Origin: Parapristionchus giblindavisi
Lineage: Eukaryota > Nematoda > Chromadorea > Rhabditida > Diplogasteridae
Length of the DNA stretch: 64,000 nt
Direction of reading: 5' to 3'
Assembly (NCBI GenBank): GCA_943737045.1
Contig: CALSFV010000340.1
Location: 1 to 64,000 of the forward strand
Shown here: positions 45,582 to 56,484 of the stretch, piece by piece
Numbering within the stretch: position 1 is the stretch's first letter
Layout: each line of letters starts with the position of its first letter
Notes under the pieces: model-generated
What the model was told of the DNA's origin: nothing
Databases searched by the model: none
What the model saw: only the letters and a program-made list of their open reading frames with translations
Position numbers and translations under genes: made by a program

Positions 45582-48442
45582 ATGAACGATACCGAGGTTG
45601 ACGATGGCTTTATCATTATTGATTCTCCCGCAATTGAGGAGATAAAGTAATATTTTAAAATATTATAAACATTTTCTTGTTTATTTATTTTTATTATTAT
45701 TTATTTATGCACTAAATATTTTTTTAAATGTGACTTTACCACCCGTTGCAATTTTTATTGATTGAATTTTAATTAAACTGGAAGAGAAACATAAAAATAA
45801 TTTAACTGGAAGAGAAACATAAAAATATGTTTAAAAAGAATACATTTATGCATGTGAGCTCCATTTAAGCAATAACTTTAGAATAGTGATTGACTTTATT
45901 GTTAGTGATACGAGTTTGGTTATCGATTTATTATGATTAATTCATTCTTTAGAAGAAAGATGATGGAATTAAAATTGGAACATGAACAAACACAATCTCG
46001 AATAAAGTGAGTAATTTCGAAAAAAAAACTGTTACTGTTACTGTTACCAACCCCCAATCCCCAACCTGTTAATATTGCTGTTACTGTTACTGTGTAGAAA
46101 TATTCTTATAGTTTTTTTATGTATGAGGATGATTGTTCAGAGGAGAGATAATCATGAAAGCAGAGAGATCACGGCATCAGGGAATCATGCAACCATTAAC
46201 AACTTTGAAGGCCTTTCTATCCAATTCGACAACTGGCTTGAGTACGATTTTAGAATTTAAAAAAAATTCTTAATTATGTTCAAATTGAGAAATTTCAATA
46301 TTTTTCCTAAATCTTATTTTTAAAATTATAATATTTTAAACTTTTAAAAAGGTATGGAGAGTATCCATTTATCTAGAAAACATTAAAATTTAGCAAAATT
46401 AAAATCAAATTTTGATCCATTATAGTAACATTCAGGAAAAGACGTTCTTTGCCACATCACTTGCCAGATTGGCGATTTGATGAGCGAATTAGAAAATAAT
46501 AATCGAACTCACGGAAAATTTAGCACTAGAAGGCATGATTCAACTTTTATTATTTAAAAAAATTCCATTTTTTCAGTATTCTCATCGACGAAGACTACAC
46601 TGTGACCATTATTGATGCAAGGTTTGAATTATGAAAAAAATTTGTATGAAATTATTTTTTCTTCACGAAATTCAGTGAGTGCAGCAAGCTTCCTTACGCG
46701 TGGAGAGCGCCTGAGACTCTCAGAGAAGAAAAGGAAACGAGAGTGGGTACATTTCAACTCTTTCAAAAATTAACCCTTCCTCCTAACTGACTTGAACTTT
46801 TCATCTTAAAGGGAGCGTAACGTCTCAAGGGTCACTTCATTGCGCATACTATTTCTCTGTTCTCTAACAACGAGAGATTATTGCGCGTCGAAGAGACCAT
46901 TGTGAGAGGTAACGCTCCCTTTAACCCTTCCTCCTAAATGACTTCACCTTTGCATCTTAACAATTTGTAAAAAAAATCATATTGTGATAATTATTATAGG
47001 GAGTAAGGATTGTTATCTGGATATACAGTATAGCTCGGCCGAATTGATAACACTTGAGCATTTAGACGCATAATTTATTTCAGTATAAATATTTTAGTAT
47101 TCTCAAAATCTTAATCATTTGTTTCTTTTATAAAAAAGTTCATTTGATGACTAAAGAAAATGAAATACAATTTCTATTACTAAGAAAAACAATTAATCAC
47201 ACTGCTCCAAAAATGATGGGCACTGTGGGTTTTTTTTTTTTCATTTTCCCGGAAAAGTAGTGATTGTATTCACAAATAGAACTTATATTTCATTTTCTTT
47301 AGTTATTAAAAGAACTGTTTAATGACGAAGTCCATGAGAATCGAAAAATATTCATAGTCCGCTGAATTAAATGATGCGTCCAAATGCGCTCCGCAGCGGA
47401 GGACGTGTTCACATCTCTACCGAGCTGTAGTCTGGTATTTTTTTTCCAGCCAGGAACCCGGTATATCTCCATCCTGGCCAACCGCATGGAAATATACCGG
47501 GTTCCAGGATGGAAAAAATACCAGAGTACTGTTAATATTTGGTGTCAAACTCATTTCGTAAATTCCAGCAGGATGCATGGTCATTCGGTTGTGTGGTATG
47601 GTCTCTGCTCACTCGAACCGAACCTTTCTCTAATTTGGACAATCCCGCCATTCTCTACAATATTGGATCAAAGTTAGTTTCAATCTTTATCCCGAAATAA
47701 CCAAAAATTCAAATTCTTCAATAAACTCCTCAAAGTTTAATTTAAAGATTGCGAGGACAAAATCAAAAAAAAAGGAAGAAGTGTACGGTAATCGTTACAG
47801 TACTCTCAAATTGGCACCTCCCCATGACTGTCCCAACAGTCTGAAGTCAATAATGAATGAGTGTTGGAGAGATGATCCCTCGACCCGATCGTCGTTCAAG
47901 GAAATCAAGAAGATCTTGAGGCAACTAAAACCGGAATTGCATGCGATTTCGAAAGAAGTGCGTTGAAAGTTTTTTGCTTTTCTAGATTAGCGATAATGTT
48001 TAGCGATTTCGAAATTCTTTTCACATCATGCTGACCTACCTGAATGAAAACAAATAGAGACGCTCATTGTACTTTAAGGCCAAGATGACAAATCAATGTT
48101 TGGATTATGACATGGGGAAAACGTTTGAGAGAACCAATATTGAATTTTGTTAAATTTTGAAATGAGACGCTTTGTGAATGATTTCCTGTCAGACAAATGA
48201 TCATGTCAGCAAAAAACACACTGCATAAGATGAAATCTCACTACAACGTCAATCAAAACACAGTAAAATAAATCACACTAGATTCAAAGAAATAATGTTT
48301 GGACGCTCTCCGTTCTTCCAAGAAAAAACAGAATTTTTTTAAAATTAACAAATTTCAGGCATGGGATGAACGGGTTGAGCGATGGCAAAAGTATGCAACG
48401 ACCTATACTTTGAAAAAAATTCGTGTCAACAGGCAATTATAA
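45582..48442 (+). CDS. Divergent protein kinase-like gene, predicted pseudokinase
   Basis: Exons: 45,582-45,648 (MNDTEVDDGFIIIDSPAIEE), about 45,952-46,006, 46,140-46,240, 46,437-46,531, 46,578-46,622, 46,676-46,743, 47,570-47,671, about 47,742-47,957 and 48,359-48,442. Joined, they read like a kinase fold: PLTTLKAFL, CQIGDLMSELENN, then HGKFSTR where HRDLAARN is expected, ILIDEDYTVTIIDAS where the DFG segment is expected, YAWRAPETL, QDAWSFGCVVWSLLTRTEPF, and CPNSLKSIMNECWRDDPSTR. The catalytic Asp of HRD and the DFG glycine are absent and no glycine loop or VAIK lysine was found, so catalysis is unlikely. The intron at 46,532-46,577 appears to be GC-AG. The join from 47,671 to 47,742 lacks a clean donor. 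AATAAA at 48,529. Confidence 0.65.
46806..46924. mobile_element. TTAA MITE, family A, in a kinase-like gene intron
   Basis: TTAAAGGGAGCGTAACG start and GGTAACGCTCCCTTTAA end. Confidence 0.8.
47432..47528. repeat. Foldback in a kinase-like gene intron
   Basis: CTGGTATTTTTTTTCCAGCC and GAACCCGGTATAT are mirrored by ATATACCGGGTTC and GGAAAAAATACCAG. Confidence 0.75.
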
Positions 48443-48784
48443 TGACTCAGAAGAATTATGGAAGATTGATTTTTTATATTGTATTGCATTTTTTAACTCG
48501 AAAACTCAACATTTTCCCGGTGATAGTGAATAAAGATTGTTTTAAAACATGCAAAAACATAATTAGATTGATATCAACAGCTGCAACTGTTTGTCACCGA
48601 AAACAAAGGTCAGCGAGATAAAAAGCAACGAGAGAATGGGGTGATTTCGAAACTCGACATTGTATCATCATAAGTGTCACAAGATAAACGCGAGGTGATA
48701 TATTATAGACAAGATATGACACGCAAATTATTGAACAATTCTACTAAACTCTTTCCCATTTATCCACAGCATTTGATGGTCCTT
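48443..48784. other. 3' flank of the kinase-like gene, no second gene seen
   Basis: Contains the AATAAA at 48,529-48,534 and no further exon. Confidence 0.5.
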
Positions 48785-48912
48785 CACACAGAGAAATAAT
48801 TGTTATCCACGGAGCCTAAGACCTGAAAAGTGTTATATTTAACACCTTTTGCGCTCAAATATAACACTTTTCAGGTCTTATGCTCCGTGGATAACACTTA
48901 TTTCTCTGTGTG
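48785..48912. mobile_element. Palindromic MITE
   Basis: CACACAGAGAAATAAT is mirrored by ATTTCTCTGTGTG; inner arms GACCTGAAAAGTGTTATAT and ATATAACACTTTTCAGGTC. Confidence 0.85.
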
Positions 48913-48967
48913 TTGGGCAGGATATCCCCGATCCAGAGTAGCAAGGATGGTAGATCAAGAAAATTGC

Positions 48968-49133
48968 ACACTGAGAGCAAACTTACCTGGCAAATCGTTA
49001 CCCCGATACACTTTCCTGGCAAACGATTACCCCAAATGGTGAATTATTCAACGGCTGAATTCACCATTTGGGGTAATCGTTTGCCAGGAAAGTGTATCGG
49101 GGTAACGATTTGCCAGGTAATTTGCTCTCAGTG
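48968..49133. mobile_element. Palindromic MITE, family C
   Basis: CACTGAGAGCAAACTTACC is mirrored by GGTAATTTGCTCTCAGTG; the arms carry GGCAAATCGTTACCCCGATA. Other copies at 52,024 and 61,082. Confidence 0.9.
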
Positions 49134-49242
49134 CAGTGCATACTACATTTCTTCATATTTTATTTCACGCTCAAATCTCTCTATTTTATCCGCACCATAA
49201 GTAAGTAACCTCTCTCTGTAATGCTAAAATATTAAAATATTA

Positions 49243-49362
49243 TTAAAGGGATAGTGACCTCTCTCAACGGACTCTTCATCGTACACACTATTTCTCTGTT
49301 CTCTAACAACGAGAGAGCGTAGGCCATTGAAGAGACCGTTGACAAAGGTATCGGCCCCTTTA
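49243..49362. mobile_element. TTAA MITE, family A
   Basis: TTAAAGGGATAGTGACC start and GGTATCGGCCCCTTTAA end. Confidence 0.8.
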
Positions 49363-49510
49363 AGAATCACTCCATGAGCTCTCGTGGAAGCTCATCGCTG
49401 ATACTTCTCGTTGCATAATCAGAACAATAATATTTGCAATTCCAATTCTCATAAAAAAATTCATTCATCACACCATTCAATCAACCGAGCTGCTGTTAAC
49501 CATCCGACTT

Positions 49511-50578
49511 GGAATCAGAAGTAACATTCTTGCGTGGTTTAATTCATTTTTAGATAATCGATCTTTTAGAGTACGTCTTGGTGATTCCCTCTCTTCTGAG
49601 AGGGATGTCACATCAGGAGTACCACAAGGTACAGTTTTGGGCCCACTACTGTTTTTGATCTATCTTTCGGAACTACCCAGGGTTATAGATCCTCTCCCTT
49701 TAATAGATATAAAAATATTTGCTGATGACATCAAACTATACTCTACATTTAGTCCATTACAACCATTAGCTTCTCATACTCAACTTTCTCAGGGTATTTC
49801 ACTTATAGTAGAATACTGTCAAAAATGGCAGTTGACAGTTGCACAAAACAAATGCACTGTACTTTATATAGGCAAAAACAACCCCTCTCTTCCATACTGT
49901 ATCCACTCTCATCCACTACCTTCATCTCTATCTACCCGTGACCTAGGAGTCTTTCTTGACCCTCTTCTCAATTTTTCCTCTCACATTTCCATTATCACAA
50001 AGAAAGCCATCTCGTTAGTGTATCTTCTATTTCGTTCGATCTCCTGTACTAGACCCAATGTTTATATTCATGCCTTTAAATGTTATATCCTTCCCATTAT
50101 TGAATATGCATCCCCAGTATGGGCCCCTTCCTCTAAGGGTCTTGTTCGTAAATTAGAGAACGTGTCCCATTTATTTACCCGTCTCTTGTATTATCGGTGT
50201 TTCCACACAGGTATATTCCCCCATTATCTTGATAGATTAACCTTGTTCAATCTCTCTACCCCCTATCATAGACGAACAGTGCTCGATATTATTTATGCTT
50301 TAAAGATTCTTCGTTGTGAAGTAGATCTTCCATCTAGCCATTTCTTTGTTTTTAAACCTACATTTGGTCGATTATCTTGTTTTGCATTTCATATTCCTGT
50401 AACTAGACGTGAAAACCTCCGTTCATCTTTTTCTGTTAGGTGTGCCCGTTTATTGACCAAATTACATTGTGCTACTGGTTCACCCATCCTGTTACATAGC
50501 ACCCCAATCATTAAAGCTAAATTAATTTCTTGCCCTGACCTTATTGCTAAATTAGGAATTACCATCACACCACTTTAG
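49511..50578 (+). pseudogene. LINE reverse transcriptase fragment
   Basis: About 355 codons open, from LGIRSNILAWFNSFL through the YADD-type box FADD to the stop. The N-terminal endonuclease and the first reverse transcriptase motifs are missing through 5' truncation, so it cannot move by itself. Confidence 0.8.
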
Positions 50579-50845
50579 TGCACTTCTTCATAGTAGACTC
50601 GATTCAATCCGATATATATTGAATCAATGCGGACTCCTCCCTCGCCAGGTCTTGCCAACCTACCTTAGATCATGTTGATCTTTGATCTTATTAAATCTAC
50701 ATATGAAGACCCGCACTCCCCTCCCACTTCTCCCTCCACAATTCATATCACCCACTTTCCCGATTCTCCTATTCACTTATTTATTATTCGTTTCAAATGT
50801 TGTCACATCTTTATTGGATGTATGATAAATAAATAAAAATAAATA
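49511..50845 (+). mobile_element. 5'-truncated LINE (CR1/jockey-like)
   Basis: Reverse transcriptase segment with SGVPQGTVLGPLLFLIYL and FADDIKLY, then the thumb and C-terminal part to a stop at 50,578 and an AATAAATAAAAATAAAT tail. The empty site is visible in the other copy of the duplication (CCATCCGACT joined to ATAATACAGTG at 59,899). Confidence 0.85.
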
Positions 50846-51522
50846 TAATACAGTGCAATGGCACACAACACAATATACATAAGTCAGTATTTATTTCGAG
50901 AATTGGAGGGTCGGTGAGTACGGTTTGCAAGGTGGGGTCAGGGTGGGGCCAGGGTGGAGGTTACCTCGGTTGGTCTTCATCTACTTTCAAAGATCAAAGT
51001 CAGAAATTTAGCAAAAATTTTTGCGAACACCTCCAACGTATATCTGAGCTTTGAAAATATGAGATTTCATCGTGGCAGGCGAAGTGACGAAAGCTGTAGG
51101 AGCGAAAGCTACAGCTTGAAATCGGAGTCATTCCGATCTTTTTGGCTTCACAGCCCTGGTACGGGGTCACCGCTCTCATGATATTACAGAAGAACAGGAA
51201 TAGGATTTTTCACTAAAACATTAGGTCGGGAAGTTATTTAGACCCCCTGATATGGATGTGGATTCTTTCGTTTTGTAGTGGTGCAGTCGCAGAAAATGCA
51301 TCTGCTGTAGTAGAGTACTGGGAGTTCATCCCCGAGAAAACGGTGAGCAGCATTTATGGACTGAATTACAAAAAACTCAGTTCCGGGAAATGAACGCGAT
51401 TGAAATACGTATGTAATAAACGTTTATTAAAAAGATTGTTTCCAAGCGTACTAAATAACAAAAAAACATTAAGTATTACATGAAAAATATATTTATTTTC
51501 GATCAAAATTAAATTAAATGAA

Positions 51523-53995
51523 TCAATTTTCCGCAATGTAATCCATGAGAGCACTCTTCTCTTTAGAATGGAACGTCTGAAAAATTATCTATTGAAATAT
51601 AGTTTTTTAGGTTTTTTTCTTTGAAAAATCAATACCTTAAAATACGGACTATTGATTATCTGCTTGACCATATTCAAGTCCTGTTGCATGGCAACCTCAA
51701 TCACAGCTTTCATCTTCAGCAGATTGTAGCGAATGGCAAGTTGAAATTTACGACCAATATTCATCTCAACGAAAAATCAATATCATTATTTTCCAAAAAA
51801 ATATCCTTAAAGGCACACCCCGAGTTAATTTGAAACTCTCCGCTCTGGCCACACTCTCTCGCTTTCTTTGTCTGCGAGAGATTATTGCCAATGCGTAGAG
51901 TAAAATTAGCTTGGGGTGTGCCTTTAAGCTGTGCTAAACTGTTAGAACTTATTATGTAAGTACCGAAAACAAAAATATTAAATTAAATTAATATGATAAT
52001 CTTGATGTTCGGGTACATAAAATACACTGAGAGCAAACTTACCTGGCAAATCGTTACCCCGATACACTTTCCTGGAAACGGTTACCCCAAATGATGAATT
52101 ATTCAATGGCTGAATTCACCATTTGGGGTAATCGTTTGCCAGGAAAGTGTATCGGGGTAACGATTTGCCAGGTAAGTTTGCTCTCAGTGTAACTACCACA
52201 CGATCTCCACAAATAAAATCATCGACAGCCTCCTTCACTTCATCTGACTGGAATTCCCGTGCGGCAATGAGTATGGCTTCACAGTTCTCCTCACCTATGT
52301 AACCACCGCCAGGAAGAGCCACCTTAAAGGGAGCGTTACCTCACTCAATGGTCTCTTCATTGCGCACACTATTTTTCTGTTCTCTAACAACGAGAGAGCA
52401 TTGCGCGTCGAAGAGACCATTGAGTGAGGTTACGCTCCCTTTAAATAGACTTAGTTCTTCACTTCTACTTAAAGGGACCGAGACCTTTGTCAACGGTCTC
52501 TTCAACGCTCTACGCTCTCTCGTTGTTAAAGAACAGAGAAATAGTGTGCGCAATGAAGAGACCATTGAGAGAGGTTACGCTCCCTTTAAAAAGGGGGACA
52601 GGAGATGTGGGGGTGCGCAATTGATATGAAGAACGTGGGACACAGGAAGTGACCACGTGCTCTCTATTGTAATTGAGAGGTTGAGCGCGTGGCTCTTTTT
52701 GGCATTTTTCCAAATTTTCAATGCGCGCTCTCCCCCACAGTATTCTGGTCCAAGCCATTTTTCTTCGAAAGCAAGACAAAGGAGAGACCATTGTATTCGA
52801 GAGAGTTTGTATGTTGAGCGGTCGTTCTTGCTTTGAAAGTCATGAGAACGCTGTGCCCCGTGCTATCTATGCCTGTGGAATCAATGAACATATTACTCAT
52901 ATTACGGTAATTCGAAGCATTTAAAATTAAAAGAAAATTGTCGTTGTATTCAGGGAGCTGTGTTATATAGTTCTGCCTGGCCAGTTTAGTCACGAAAAAC
53001 TCGAGGGTTCCCTTCTTTAGTGTTAAAAACTTGAAAAATGCTTGAAAATGCTTTTTTTGATAATTTTTTGAACTGCATTTTCCGCATTTTCGAGCATTTT
53101 TCAAGTTCTGAATAGCATTAGAAAACTTGCATTCAACTTCTCTTTGCGTTTTGCCAGCCTCAAATGTTATTAATTCTAGTAACTTAGCTACTTTATTGAA
53201 TGCTTATTTGAATGCTTATGAAGTGTGAAATATGTTAAATAAAGCATGCATTCGAATGAAGAAAAAAACTCTGGTAATCTATTATGTGTTACGTGCGACA
53301 AGTTACAGCCCGCTGTTTCGGCTATTGGATCTAGACAGTGGAACTCTACTCAGTGGTGTTGGCCATCTATCGCTTCATTACCGTCTTTGCAGGAATTTTC
53401 ATTTTATTTGTATTTTCATCTTTGACACCCTAGCATCGTAGCATCTTATTTATGCGAATTCCACTACCTATCAAATATTTTATCAGAAATTATACTTTAC
53501 TTTTGCACCGCATAAAGTATATTATTATTATCTTCAGAAGAACTAGTCTGTACCTGAAGCCAATGCACGAATTCATCGAAAGTAACGGCATCCAGTTGTA
53601 CTATTCCTTTCTCATTTATCAGAGCATTTAAGCTGCCATAGGCAAGTGAACGAAAGAATTCCGATTTGAACGCAAGAAACTCCTAAATGGAACAAGTAAG
53701 ATTACGGTAATTCAGAGCATTGATCACCATGGGAACAGCTATAATTCTGTCGTAGATTAGCACTTTCAGATCAGCTAATGGATTTGATCTTTCACTCAGT
53801 GGCCATCTCATGCGTGGATGAACACCCTCGGTGTGAGTGGGAACAAGCTTAAATTGATCTTTGATCTTTGATCTTTGATCCTTGTTTGCTTCAACTTACG
53901 TTAACATGGAGTCGAAAGTGCGGTTGTTGCACTTTCTTCGAACCAAAGATATGGAGATCCTCGTAGGGCCATAATAAAATCGTGCCCATGAACAT
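51523..53995 (-). CDS. BTB domain protein, copy 1
   Basis: Five exons on the minus strand: 53,995-53,900, 53,682-53,554, 52,322-52,197, 51,764-51,636 and 51,576-51,523, all phase 0, giving 177 residues. The BTB fold is seen in order: EDLHIFGSKKV (strand B1), EFLAFKSEFFRSLAYG (helix A2, where dimerising BTB proteins have LAARSPVFRAMF), VQLDAVTFDEFVHWLQ, GYIGEENCEAILIAAREFQ, and a C-terminal KFQLAIRYNLLKMKAVIEVA helix like those of nematode BTB/BATH proteins, which serve as CUL-3 ubiquitin ligase adaptors. No MATH domain was found upstream, so the N-terminus may be incomplete. The exon at 52,197-52,322 is hemmed in by two MITEs. The duplicate at 60,587-63,046 is equally intact. Confidence 0.75.
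51807..51927. mobile_element. TTAA MITE, family B, in a BTB intron
   Basis: TTAAAGGCACACCCCGAG start and GCTTGGGGTGTGCCTTTAA end. Confidence 0.85.
52024..52190. mobile_element. Palindromic MITE, family C, beside a BTB donor site
   Basis: ACACTGAGAGCAAACTTACC mirrored by GGTAAGTTTGCTCTCAGTGT. Its edge lies six bases beyond the end of the BTB exon at 52,197. Confidence 0.9.
52324..52444. mobile_element. TTAA MITE, family A, at a BTB acceptor site
   Basis: TTAAAGGGAGCGTTACC start and GGTTACGCTCCCTTTAA end. Its TTAA lies one base before the BTB exon boundary at 52,322 and forms part of the acceptor TTTAAG (minus strand). Confidence 0.85.
52469..52589. mobile_element. TTAA MITE, family A, in a BTB intron
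   Basis: TTAAAGGGACCGAGACC start and GGTTACGCTCCCTTTAA end. Confidence 0.85.
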
Positions 53996-54693
53996 TTTGT
54001 TATGCAATTGCAGTTGCTCCTTTATCTTTCTTTAAAAATGTTCCATTAAACTGTATCGTGATCAGTGGCGAGGGAAAAAAAGAATATATGAGAGGAATCG
54101 CGAGAAAATCGACCGTTTCGGAGGGTCCGCGGACATAGAAAATTCGACCCCCTGAAAAATTCAGATTAAGTACTTTGAACGATGCTCTATCGAACTGCGT
54201 TGGCCGAATTTGCATATCTGCTCTCATTTTCGAATAGCGGTAGGTCAAAGTTGGCAGGTACGGTTTTTTTGGCTCGAGTGTGCGTCAGAAAAATGATCAT
54301 AACTCCGTTCAAAATAATGATAGACACTTTTTCAAAAAAAGAATCGTAAGAGGAGATCTTGCGCAACATTTTCCATTTGATTTTTTTTTAATTTTTAAAT
54401 TGATTCGACGCGGATATTTTGCTCTATAAGATCAGGCAAAAACTATTGCGCGATTTTGTATTTTTTAATTTTAATTAATTTTAAAATGTTTTAAGGAGGT
54501 AATAATTTTGCGGACCGTCCTATAGCAAGACCTTTTGTTGTCTAAGCATACATGTAATTAATCGACACCAACATCGAACCTAAATCGCTCCATTTTTTTG
54601 CGAAAATCCAGTTTTCAAATTTTGAGAACCCGCCACATCTGTGTTTCTAGCCCAAGTGAATACCAATTTGTGAGGTTTCTTAATGGCTCTCAC

Positions 54694-55734
54694 CTGATGT
54701 GACGTCAATAACATTCCATCCGTTCATGTTAGGTAGCAATTTGAGAATATTTATTGCTCTTTCATAAGTAGCTCTCTGACGATTTTCCATAAGGATCCAG
54801 GATACGATAACGTATTCTCCATTAACCATCTAAGGAGCTGTATAATGCGAAAGTATTTCAGGAAAAAACACTCACCGGGACAAGAAGAACCCAACATTGG
54901 GCAGTTCTACCCATAATTCCCCTTACTGCTTCAAATGTGCCATCCGAGCAAACGGTAGTTGATGCCTAATAGGTAAAATATAAGTGAAGCATTGTGTGGA
55001 TGAGCTTACCGCTAATAACTTTTGCTGTTCCTCAGAACAGAATACAATGATTCGAGGACTATTGGGGTTGCTGGTTAACGAGTCATGCACCATAAATGGC
55101 TTACCGCCTGCATTACAAAGCTGAATAATGCTATAGAATGGAAAAAAACCTTTCGTCTGCTGATATTTGGTTGTAATTCGAATGGGAACTTCTCTGGCTG
55201 CCATCATATCCTCATCTTTCGGCTTGTGACGAGAAATTATTCGAGAAAGTGAACTGGTACTACCTGAAAATCGAATATAAAACATTACTTATTATTATTA
55301 TTAAAATTGTGTAATACCTAGAAGTGCAGTAGCACGGGGTGTATTAGGTCCCACATGTGATCTAGCTCTACTGATGATATCTCGAGGCCTCAATGACGGA
55401 TTGATTGCCTGTTTTTTCACTTCCACCTTCGCGTGATGGGCCTAAAAGAAGTGATTTACAACGAAATTGATGGTATATAACCGTAATTCGATCGAGATCA
55501 GCAGTGTGTCCATTATGATCCAACTTCTTGGAAAATACGCCGTTAATATCTCTTTCATAAATTGCCATGCATCTTGTGTCAGTTTTCCTCTCTGCAGCAA
55601 ACATATTTACAAAAAAAGTAAAAGCACTACATACCTGAACAATAAAGAACTTCATTTCCGTCCTTTTTCGTGTACTTCAGTTCAAACATAAATCCTTCAT
55701 GATATATCCTCGGTTTTACTGTCCTAGGTGCCAT
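54694..55734 (-). CDS. FLYWCH zinc finger / MULE transposase-derived protein (partial model)
   Basis: Six exons on the minus strand with consistent phases: 55,734-55,635, 55,591-55,482, 55,441-55,318, 55,263-55,010, 54,965-54,876 and 54,829-54,694, about 271 residues; the 3' end is not resolved. The N-terminus (MAPRTVKPRIYHEGFMFELK, ...VLYCS, RCMAIYERD, LDHNGHTADLD) fits a FLYWCH-type finger, with the C-x-n-C-x-n-H-N-H spacing ending HNGH. A basic linker follows. Then CSDGTFEAVRGIMGRTAQCW and ENRQRATYERAINILK match the start of a MULE transposase core (DGTF and the Leu-rich TYERA block). Nematode genomes carry many such genes; some are transposons, some host factors. The intron-rich structure and lack of terminal repeats suggest a host gene. 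It could be joined to the BTB exons further on, but no in-phase exon was found between them. Confidence 0.65.
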
Positions 55735-56225
55735 CTGAAAACAATACGCGCTAGAGTAATTAATATATAGCGATAAGTAGCACGACAGTGATAGTAACGG
55801 GATATATAAAGAGTGAAGTGTGCTTGGGGTAAGTGGAAAGCGTGCAGTGGAGTATTGGGAGATAGGAGAGTATAGGGTTGGCAATAATTGCGGGCCCGCA
55901 ATGACTACTTTATTCCTATTTGGCCACTTATTGTGATCGGTCGTTATTCTGTTCTCTTCACTTTCCTTCGCCACAAGGTTCTATGCAAAAACGACCGCTC
56001 AACATGGAAACTCTCTCAAATGCAATCGTCTTTCGCTTGTCTCGCTATGGAAACAAAATGGCTTGAACCAGAATACTGTGTCGCTCTCTCGTTTACTTGA
56101 GAGAACAGAAATCATTGCGGGCCCGCAATAGCATTGTGGGCCCACAATGATTTTACACCGCACTGCGGGCATGCAATCATTTACAATAAGAGTCGAGGCC
56201 CGCAACCCCCGAATAGCCAACCCAA
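55735..56225. other. Region upstream of the FLYWCH/MULE gene
   Basis: No gene seen. Two blocks contain a GCGGGCCCGCAATGA-like motif (55,888-55,903 and 56,113-56,190), repeated as GTGGGCCCACAATGA and GCGGGCATGCAATCA. Confidence 0.5.
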
Positions 56226-56229
56226 GGAG

Positions 56230-56484
56230 AGTAGCAGTTCGAGTGAAGTGCAAAAAAAAGTGTATGGAAGTAAGACATGGCCGACATTCATGAAGAAAAG
56301 TTGATGTGTACTGAGATGAGGATGATGAGATGGGCATGTAGAGTCACCCTGTATGATAGAATAGGAAATGAGGGGCTTAGAGGATTGATGAAAATAACAC
56401 CGATTGATGAAAAGATCCGAGAGAAGAGACTGTGATGGTACAGAGATGTGAAGAAAAGAGATAGAGACCACGTATGCAGAAGGT
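56230..56484 (+). pseudogene. LINE (RTE-like) C-terminal fragment, first half
   Basis: Reads EMRMMRWACRVTLYDRIGNE, KIREKRL, then a stop, then WYRDVKKRDRDHVCRR, typical of the C-terminal part of LINE reverse transcriptases (RMLRW, R-RW-GHV). Interrupted at 56,485 and resumed at 57,556. Confidence 0.7.

Larger units (their letters stand above)
49419..55010. repeat. Segmental duplication, copy 1
   Basis: Matches 59,810-64,000 in direct orientation, offset 9,058 over most of its length. Contains the BTB gene and part of the FLYWCH/MULE gene. Differs by a LINE insertion at 49,511-50,845, one 7 bp ATCTTTG unit near 53,870 and scattered small changes. The true right end lies beyond what the window lets me compare. 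Confidence 0.9.

Noticed and set aside
52510..53104. Frames of 93-128 codons present in both duplicated copies
   Set aside because: They are the same only because the segment is duplicated; they overlap MITEs or an intron and show no domain or splice context.
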